Position numbers and translations under genes: made by a program. From Campylobacterales bacterium (lineage in GTDB: Bacteria > Campylobacterota > Campylobacteria > Campylobacterales > Hydrogenimonadaceae): a stretch of DNA of 5,566 nt. The stretch covers positions 1 to 5,566 of the forward strand of contig JAMONQ010000191.1 in the NCBI GenBank assembly GCA_027065635.1. The letters run 5' to 3'. The notes beneath the pieces were generated by a model, which worked only from the letters and a program-made list of their open reading frames with translations, searched no databases and was not told where the DNA came from. Of this stretch, positions 1 through 4,268 are shown one piece after another. Numbering within the stretch: the first letter of the stretch is position 1; the number at the start of each line of letters is the position of its first letter.

Positions 1-1917
1 GCTCATGGCTACCCAGAGTCTGAGAATCTCGCTTCCGTACTTTTTTGCCACCTCATCGGGCGCGACGACATTGCCCTTGGATTTGGACATCTTCTCGCCA
101 TTCTCATCGACCGTGAATCCGTGGGTGAGTATCGCCCCGTATGGAGCTTTGTGCTCTACGGCACACCCAAGCAGCAGAGAGCTTTGAAACCACCCCCTGT
201 GCTGGTCGCTACCCTCGAGGTACAAGTCGGCGGGGAAACTGCCGGCATCGTAGTTTCTCGACTTCAGTACAGCATACCATGTCGAGCCGCTGTCAAACCA
301 TACATCGAGAATGTCGGTCACCTTTTCAAGATCGTCCGGATCGTATCCGCTTCCTGGGTATAGAAGCTCTTCGACACTCATGTCGTACCAGGCATCGCAC
401 CCTTTCATCTCGAATATCATCGCAATGAAGTTGAGTACCTTTTCATCCAGTATCACTTCACCGCTCTTTTTGTTGCGGAAGAAAGCTATCGGCACGCCCC
501 AGTCACGCTGCCGGCTGATACACCAGTCAGGGCGCCCCTCTACCATGGAGCCGAGCCTGTTACGCCCCCACTCCGGATAGAACCTGGTCTTTTCTATCTC
601 ATCGAGCGCTATCTCTCGCAGACTCTTGCTCTCTCCTTCAGGATTGCCGTCTATACTTATAAACCACTGCCTGGTAGCACGGAAAATGAGGGGTGTATGG
701 CTTCTCCAGCAGTGCGGATAGGAGTGGACGAAACGCTCCGCCTTCAATAGAGCGCTCCCAAGCAGCCTGACAATCTCCTCGTTGGCTTCGAAAATATGTT
801 TGCCTACGAACGACTCTGCATCGGGCAGTAGTCCCAGCCGTACGACAGTTTCATCGTAGCGCCCCTCTTCATCCACCGGCATAACCACATCGAGATCGTA
901 CCTGAGGCCAACTCGGTAGTCATCCTCTCCGTGGCCCGGCGCCGTATGGACCGCTCCGGTACCGTTTTCCATAAGCACGTGTTCACCGAGCACTATACGG
1001 GAAGGACGGCCGTTTAGAGGGTTTATGGCTATTTCACCCTCCAGGTCCCGCGCAGGTATGCGCATCTCTATCGGACCCTCTACGACGCCGCTCTCACGAA
1101 GATCGTCAAAAAGCTTCTCCGCGACTATATAGCCGTCCCTGGTCAACACGTACATCTCTTCCGGATTCAGGCTGATGCCGACATTGGCAGGCAGCGTCCA
1201 GGGCGTAGTGGTCCATATGACCAATGCCGCCGCTTCGGGATGACCGAGCTTCTGTTTGGTCTTGTCCGACAGCTCGAAAGCGACATAGATGGAGAAATCC
1301 TCTTTATCTTCATACTCCACCTCCGCCTCCGCAAGGGCAGTACGCTCCGCCCAGCTCCAGTAGACAGGCTTGTTGCGCTCGACGAGAAGTCCCTTTTTGG
1401 CTACAGAACAGAGTGTCCTGTAAATGTTGGCTTCGAACCTGAAGTCCATCGTCACATACGGGTTATCCCAGTCCGCTACGACTCCGAGGGCCTTGAAACC
1501 CTCTTTCTGTACTTCGACGAACTTCGCGGCATGCTGACGGCAAAGCTCCCTGATCTTTGTTTTTGGAAGCTGCTCTTTTTTGGCTTTGCCTATCTTCTTT
1601 TCCACCTGCTGTTCGATGGGAAGTCCGTGGCAGTCCCAGCCGGGGGTAAAGCGCACTGCACGCCCCTGGAAGTAGTTGTCTTTTACGATTATATCTTTTA
1701 GCACCTTGTTGAGTGCATGTCCTATATGAATTTTTCCGTTGGCATACGGAGGGCCGTCGTGAAGCGTAAAGAGCTCATCATTTTGACGGTTCCTCTTCAT
1801 CTTCTCGTAGACTTTGCGTTCGAACCAGCTTTTGTACCTTTTTGGCTCGTTCTGCGGAAGGTTGCCCCGCATAGGAAATGCGGTTTTCGGAAGATTTAGT
1901 GTAGACTTGTAATCCAT
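1..1917 (-). CDS. ileS: Isoleucyl-tRNA synthetase, N-terminal 639 codons (cut by window edge)
   Basis: Class I aminoacyl-tRNA synthetase that charges tRNA-Ile in the cytoplasm, with editing of mischarged valine. Translating the minus strand from the ATG at 1915-1917 gives an open frame to the window edge. It shows PPYANGKIHIGHALN with HIGH at residues 64-67 (nt 1717-1728), the T-rich editing motif WTTTPWTLPAN at 235-245, and the second editing motif HTAPGHGEDD at 324-333 (its last Asp aligns with E. coli Asp342). DVWFDSG, GSDQHRGWFQSSL and the KMSKS loop at 609-613 (nt 79-93) follow. About 280 C-terminal residues (anticodon-binding region and any zinc site) lie outside, judged from the usual family length of about 920. 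The start is supported by GGAGT five bases upstream. No T-box leader is present. Divergently transcribed from the CinA-family gene. No frameshift or missing key residue in the visible part. Confidence 0.97.
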   Translation of the reverse strand, partial: MDYKSTLNLPKTAFPMRGNLPQNEPKRYKSWFERKVYEKMKRNRQNDELFTLHDGPPYANGKIHIGHALNKVLKDIIVKDNYFQGRAVRFTPGWDCHGLPIEQQVEKKIGKAKKEQLPKTKIRELCRQHAAKFVEVQKEGFKALGVVADWDNPYVTMDFRFEANIYRTLCSVAKKGLLVERNKPVYWSWAERTALAEAEVEYEDKEDFSIYVAFELSDKTKQKLGHPEAAALVIWTTTPWTLPANVGISLNPEEMYVLTRDGYIVAEKLFDDLRESGVVEGPIEMRIPARDLEGEIAINPLNGRPSRIVLGEHVLMENGTGAVHTAPGHGEDDYRVGLRYDLDVVMPVDEEGRYDETVVRLGLLPDAESFVGKHIFEANEEIVRLLGSALLKAERFVHSYPHCWRSHTPLIFRATRQWFISIDGNPEGESKSLREIALDEIEKTRFYPEWGRNRLGSMVEGRPDWCISRQRDWGVPIAFFRNKKSGEVILDEKVLNFIAMIFEMKGCDAWYDMSVEELLYPGSGYDPDDLEKVTDILDVWFDSGSTWYAVLKSRNYDAGSFPADLYLEGSDQHRGWFQSSLLLGCAVEHKAPYGAILTHGFTVDENGEKMSKSKGNVVAPDEVAKKYGSEILRLWVAMS

Positions 1918-1922
1918 TCGGT

Positions 1923-1949
1923 ACTCCGGATAAAAATTGGCCTATTATA
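1923..1949 (-). promoter_or_regulatory. ileS promoter -10 element and ribosome binding site
   Basis: On the minus strand a perfect TATAAT lies at 1944-1949. It would start transcription near 1937, giving a leader of only about 20 nt. GGAGT at 1923-1927 precedes the ileS ATG by five bases and acts as the Shine-Dalgarno. No TTGACA-like -35 is seen at 16-18 bp spacing; that position (GCGCTT, 1967-1972) is one arm of the inverted repeat described separately. The assignment rests on motif and position only. Confidence 0.6.
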
Positions 1950-1966
1950 TTTAAAGGGGCATTAAA

Positions 1967-1986
1967 AAGCGCTGATTTACGCGCTT
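1967..1986. repeat. Perfect 6-bp inverted repeat between divergent promoters, candidate operator
   Basis: AAGCGC (1967-1972), an 8-bp spacer, then GCGCTT (1981-1986) form a perfect dyad. It lies between the two -10 elements and covers the -35 position of the ileS promoter and of the CinA-family promoter. Both predicted start sites point away from it, so it should not be transcribed from either promoter; a DNA-level role (operator) is likelier than an RNA hairpin. No known regulator is recognised, and a chance occurrence is possible. Confidence 0.35.
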
Positions 1987-1991
1987 CACTT

Positions 1992-2016
1992 TGGTATAAT
2001 GGCGATATGGCAGGAG
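1992..2016 (+). promoter_or_regulatory. Extended -10 promoter and ribosome binding site of the CinA-family gene
   Basis: TGGTATAAT at 1992-2000 is a perfect extended -10 (TGN-TATAAT). The -35 position at 1972-1977 (CTGATT) matches the consensus at three of six bases, which an extended -10 tolerates. The predicted start site is near 2006-2007, at or next to the first in-frame ATG. AGGAG at 2012-2016 lies eight bases before the ATG at 2025 and decides the translation start in favour of that second ATG. Confidence 0.7.
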
Positions 2017-2024
2017 CTGAAAAA

Positions 2025-3110
2025 ATGAGAAACAGATTGATAATCGTAGGAAAAAACCTCTATCTGAACGATCCCTTCATGGAGTACGTAGAGCGGGAGC
2101 TCAGTCACCTCGGACTTCTCGATCAGATCACAAGGCTGCCTGAAACGGGAAGCGAAATAGTATCGCTGCTGCAAGATCACATATCCGGGGAGGGGAACAC
2201 TATCGTCATCTCCAACAAAAATGCCTTCGCTCCCATAAGCAAGCTGCTGGCAACGATGACAGACGACACTCTCGTACTCAAAGAGAGTATACTCATACCT
2301 TCAAGAAGCGAAATATACGACGACAACAGCTTCCTTCTCAGATACAAAGGGGCAAGTATCAACGTGGTCATGGCCGAACCGGGCAAAACGGTTCCGGTTT
2401 TCCTGATAGAAGAGGCCAAAAAAGATGGGACCATCCACATTTTCAACTTGGATGAAGATGGTGCCGATGCACTGCTGGATCCTGTGGCGAAAAGCTTTGA
2501 GGTGGAGTTTGTATCCACCACTCTCACACCGGGATGGATCAAGATCGAGTGCAGCGCGAAAAGATACGGACGACTCGGCAACTTCCTCAAAAGTGTCAAA
2601 CAGTTGATGGGGGACAAGGTAGTGGAGTCTTCGAACATCATGGCTTACATCATCCACAGGCTCGGCAGTGCGAACAAGAGTATCACTTTCGCGGAGAGCT
2701 GTACCGGAGGACGGATTGCCGCCAAGCTGACATCAGAAGCAGGCTCCTCAGCCGTTTTCAAAGGCTCGCTCGTCACCTACTCCAACGCGCTGAAAGCCGG
2801 ATGGCTCGGTGTAGAAAAAGAGGTGTTCGACAAATATGGGGCAGTAAGCAAAGAGTGTGTCGAACAGATGCTCTCGGGAGCCAGAGAGATTGCCGGAGCC
2901 GACTACGCACTGGCCGTTAGCGGCATCGCCGGTCCCGGAGGCGGAACACCGCAAAAACCGGTAGGAACAGTCATCATCGGCGCCCAAAGCGAAGAGCGTA
3001 CCATCGTCGAAGCGCTCTATTTCGAAGGCGACAGAAACTATATACAGGAGCAGAGTGCACTCTATGCATACAAACTTCTCTTTCAGGTCGCTTCCAGAGA
3101 GCTTTTTTGA
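2025..3110 (+). CDS. cinA: CinA-family protein with PncC-type nicotinamide-nucleotide amidase C-terminal domain
   Basis: The C-terminal domain belongs to the CinA/PncC family, which deamidates NMN to nicotinate mononucleotide in NAD recycling. Counting from the first ATG (2007), it carries AESCTGG at residues 229-235 (nucleophile-motif Ser231), TYSNALK at 257-263 and SGIAGPGGGTP at 305-315, all intact. Residues about 8-220 follow the layout of the CinA N-terminal MoCF-like and KH-like domains: VGKNLYLNDPFMEYV matches the start of the first, and LTPGWIKIECS lies in the expected place before the amidase. However, the usual GGLGPTxDD signature is absent (ISNKNAFAPISKL stands in its place), so the ADP-ribose-hydrolase activity of that domain may be lost. 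The start at 2025 (361 aa) is chosen because AGGAG lies eight bases upstream; the alternative at 2007 (367 aa) would be leaderless. Probably cytosolic and monocistronic. The family assignment is firm; competence in DNA uptake should not be inferred from the name. Confidence 0.92.
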   Translation: MRNRLIIVGKNLYLNDPFMEYVERELSHLGLLDQITRLPETGSEIVSLLQDHISGEGNTIVISNKNAFAPISKLLATMTDDTLVLKESILIPSRSEIYDDNSFLLRYKGASINVVMAEPGKTVPVFLIEEAKKDGTIHIFNLDEDGADALLDPVAKSFEVEFVSTTLTPGWIKIECSAKRYGRLGNFLKSVKQLMGDKVVESSNIMAYIIHRLGSANKSITFAESCTGGRIAAKLTSEAGSSAVFKGSLVTYSNALKAGWLGVEKEVFDKYGAVSKECVEQMLSGAREIAGADYALAVSGIAGPGGGTPQKPVGTVIIGAQSEERTIVEALYFEGDRNYIQEQSALYAYKLLFQVASRELF

Positions 3111-3124
3111 ACTCTTTGAATATT

Positions 3125-3160
3125 GCGGGCCAAAATCCCTTGACAAGCCTGCGCTTTTTT
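3125..3160 (+). terminator. Possible intrinsic terminator after the CinA-family gene
   Basis: GCGGGC (3125-3130) can pair with GCCTGC (3147-3152) through one G-U pair across a 16-nt loop, followed by GC and six T's (3155-3160). It lies 14 bases after the stop codon. The long loop and short stem make it a weak terminator. It overlaps the -35 and spacer of the tRNA promoter, and part of the T-tract may simply be promoter spacer. Confidence 0.35.
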
Positions 3161-3168
3161 CCTATAAT
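3140..3168 (+). promoter_or_regulatory. Consensus sigma-70 promoter of the tRNA cluster
   Basis: TTGACA (3140-3145), a 17-bp spacer and TATAAT (3163-3168) match both consensus hexamers perfectly at optimal spacing. The predicted start is near 3175, about 26 nt upstream of tRNA-Lys. A strong promoter fits a stable-RNA operon. Many Campylobacterota promoters lack a recognisable -35, so a complete one is noteworthy. The bases between -10 and start (TTCGCTC) are only moderately GC-rich, so stringent control cannot be argued from them. Confidence 0.88.
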
Positions 3169-3175
3169 TTCGCTC

Positions 3176-3195
3176 ACGTTTGCAAGACAAAACGT
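3176..3195 (+). repeat. Inverted repeat at the 5' end of the tRNA primary transcript
   Basis: ACGTTT (3176-3181) and AAACGT (3190-3195) are perfect 6-bp arms around an 8-nt loop. They begin at the predicted transcription start and end five bases before tRNA-Lys. In RNA this would form a 5'-terminal stem-loop in the leader removed by RNase P. It could stabilise the precursor or be fortuitous; the stem is AT-rich and only modestly stable. Confidence 0.4.
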
Positions 3196-3200
3196 AAAAA

Positions 3201-3276
3201 GACCCGTTAGCTCAGTCGGTAGAGCAACTCCCTTTTAAGGAGTGGGCCCTTGGTTCGAATCCAAGACGGGTCACCA
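3201..3276 (+). tRNA. tRNA-Lys (anticodon UUU)
   Basis: Full cloverleaf of 76 nt. The acceptor stem GACCCGT pairs with ACGGGTC (3266-3272), followed by discriminator A and an encoded CCA. The D arm is TTAGCTCAGTCGGTAGAGC. The anticodon stem ACTCC/GGAGT encloses loop CTTTTAA, with anticodon TTT at 3234-3236. The T arm is CTTGG-TTCGAAT-CCAAG. It reads AAA and AAG lysine codons. First gene of the four-tRNA cluster, directly behind the consensus promoter. Confidence 0.98.
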
Positions 3277-3288
3277 CGAAATGCGTAA

Positions 3289-3310
3289 GGGTCCTTCATG
3301 ACCCCTTCAT
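3289..3310 (+). repeat. 11-bp imperfect direct repeat and hairpin at the 5' side of tRNA-Glu
   Basis: The spacer unit GGGTCCTTCAT (3289-3299) is followed directly by GACCCCTTCAT (3300-3310), the first 11 bases of tRNA-Glu; eight of eleven positions match. In addition GGGTC (3289-3293) is complementary to GACCC (3300-3304), so the spacer can pair with the 5' acceptor strand of the tRNA across a 6-nt loop. This may be a trace of duplication of the tRNA 5' end or a precursor-folding element. Confidence 0.45.
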
Positions 3311-3375
3311 CTAGTGGCCAAGGATGCCATCTTTTCAAGGTGGACACAGAGGTTCAAATCCTCTAGGGGTCGCCA
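3300..3375 (+). tRNA. tRNA-Glu (anticodon UUC)
   Basis: Cloverleaf of 76 nt. The acceptor stem GACCCCT pairs with AGGGGTC (3365-3371), followed by discriminator G and an encoded CCA. The anticodon stem CCATC/GGTGG contains one T-G wobble around loop TTTTCAA, with anticodon TTC at 3334-3336. The T arm is AGAGG-TTCAAAT-CCTCT. It reads GAA and GAG. It lies 23 nt after tRNA-Lys and 9 nt before tRNA-Val, in the same transcription unit. Confidence 0.97.
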
Positions 3376-3384
3376 TTGATATTC

Positions 3385-3460
3385 GGTCGCTTAGCTCAGT
3401 TGGTAGAGCGCCACCCTTACAAGGTGGATGCCAGTGGTTCGAGTCCACTAGCGACCACCA
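3385..3460 (+). tRNA. tRNA-Val (anticodon UAC)
   Basis: Cloverleaf of 76 nt. The acceptor stem GGTCGCT pairs with AGCGACC (3450-3456), followed by discriminator A and an encoded CCA. The anticodon stem CCACC/GGTGG encloses loop CTTACAA, with anticodon TAC at 3418-3420. The T arm is AGTGG-TTCGAGT-CCACT. Third gene of the cluster, 18 nt before tRNA-Asp. Confidence 0.98.
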
Positions 3461-3478
3461 TTTTCTCTTCACAACGGT

Positions 3479-3555
3479 GCGGTGGTAGTTCAGTTGGTTA
3501 GAATACCGCCCTGTCACGGCGGGGGTCGCGAGTTCGAGTCTCGTCCACCGCGCCA
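3479..3555 (+). tRNA. tRNA-Asp (anticodon GUC)
   Basis: Cloverleaf of 77 nt. The acceptor stem GCGGTGG pairs with CCACCGC (3545-3551), followed by discriminator G and an encoded CCA (3553-3555). The anticodon stem CCGCC/GGCGG encloses loop CTGTCAC, with anticodon GTC at 3513-3515. The T arm is GCGAG-TTCGAGT-CTCGT. Last tRNA of the cluster. No convincing intrinsic terminator follows; only a weak GAAT/ATTC stem (3590-3612) runs into six T's at 3613-3618. Confidence 0.98.
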
Positions 3556-3677
3556 CTATCAAACTCCCAAAACATCTAAATCAAATCCGGAATCGTCACA
3601 ATTATGTCATTCTTTTTTGTGTTCAAATATTTTTCACCTATCCTATCGTGTTAATTTTTCTTTATGTTTTTATTGGT

Positions 3678-3707
3678 TACAATTACAGAACAACACCATC
3701 AAGGAGT
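3678..3707 (+). promoter_or_regulatory. Response regulator -10 candidate and ribosome binding site
   Basis: The 158-bp AT-rich gap 3556-3713 holds no gene. TACAAT at 3678-3683 is a plausible -10 with no clear -35, in T-rich DNA as is usual for this bacterial group; it would start transcription near 3690. AAGGAGT at 3701-3707 is a strong Shine-Dalgarno six bases before the ATG at 3714 and rules out the upstream in-frame GTG at 3648. Confidence 0.55.
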
Positions 3708-3713
3708 AACATC

Positions 3714-4268
3714 ATGATTGACAACGACATCATCAAAATCGCAAACGAGACAAAAAAGCTCAACGCTCTCATCGTTGAAGACGAAAAGGAAGCGAACGAG
3801 CTTATGCTCTCTACTTTCGGCAACTTCTTCAATACCGTAGACTCTGCATCCAGCGGTGAAGAGGCGCTTGAAATATATAAGCAGAAGAGACCGGACGTCG
3901 TATTCGTGGATATCATCCTTCCCGGCATGGACGGACTCGAACTCGCTCGCAGAATCAGAGAGATAAAGCCTGATCAAATCATCGTCATAATATCGGCAAG
4001 CAACGATATGAACAAGATTTCAGAAGCGATAAAAATCGGTGTAGACAGCTTTATCCAGAAGCCGATCGACTCGAACAAGATAATCGATCTTCTGAAAAAC
4101 ATCAACAAAACGATCGCAAAAAGAAGAAAAATCGAGACCAAAACCTTCTCTATCACTCTTCCGATGGACCTTTACGACAGGGTTCACGCAGATGCCAAAG
4201 TAGAAAGAATTTCCAAGAACGCGATGATCATCCGCGCACTGAAAGCATTCTACGACATCAAGCCCTAA
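3714..4268 (+). CDS. Response regulator: CheY-like receiver fused to a ribbon-helix-helix DNA-binding domain
   Basis: A 184-residue cytoplasmic two-component regulator. Residues about 16-130 form a receiver domain: acidic pair Glu22-Asp23 (IVEDE), phospho-acceptor Asp66 (VFVDIILPGMDG), Ser94 at the switch Thr/Ser position, Phe113 at the switch aromatic position, and Lys116 in KP. A basic linker (KRRK, 136-139) leads to residues 142-182: strand TFSITLP, helix MDLYDRVHADAKVERI, turn SKN, helix AMIIRALKAFYDI. This matches the CopG/Arc/MetJ ribbon-helix-helix pattern (strand ending in LP, then S-x-x-x-I-x-R-A-L). The output is thus probably an RHH dimer binding DNA through paired strands, rather than the usual winged helix, LuxR-type HTH or Fis domain. 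The start is set by AAGGAGT six bases upstream. It converges on and overlaps the sensor kinase gene by 11 bp, suggesting a cognate pair. The receiver is certain, the RHH domain likely, and the target genes unknown (autoregulation is possible). Confidence 0.94.
   Translation: MIDNDIIKIANETKKLNALIVEDEKEANELMLSTFGNFFNTVDSASSGEEALEIYKQKRPDVVFVDIILPGMDGLELARRIREIKPDQIIVIISASNDMNKISEAIKIGVDSFIQKPIDSNKIIDLLKNINKTIAKRRKIETKTFSITLPMDLYDRVHADAKVERISKNAMIIRALKAFYDIKP

Noticed and set aside
1240..1701. 153-codon open frame on the plus strand opposite ileS
   Set aside because: It lies entirely antisense to ileS, whose motifs are unambiguous, and its translation shows no recognisable domain or ribosome binding site; it is a shadow frame.
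2177..2641. 154-codon open frame on the minus strand opposite the CinA-family gene
   Set aside because: Antisense shadow of a clearly coding gene, with low-complexity Ser/Leu-rich translation and no family resemblance.
3201..3555. Integration site or mobile element in the tRNA cluster
   Set aside because: All four tRNAs are intact with CCA ends, and there is no integrase, no repeated tRNA 3' end and no foreign-looking gene in the window.
3590..3618. Terminator after tRNA-Asp (GAAT/ATTC stem followed by six T's)
   Set aside because: Only four clean AT-rich pairs with a long loop; too weak to call, though the T-run is where a terminator could be expected.
3648..3713. Longer response regulator start at the GTG at 3648
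   Set aside because: The 22 extra residues come from AT-rich promoter-like DNA and do not resemble a receiver N-terminus; AAGGAGT at 3701-3707 clearly marks the ATG at 3714.
4219..4235. Near-palindrome around GATGATCATC at the 3' end of the response regulator, possible kinase terminator
   Set aside because: The palindrome has almost no loop, sits in RHH coding sequence and has no clean T-tract following it on the minus strand.
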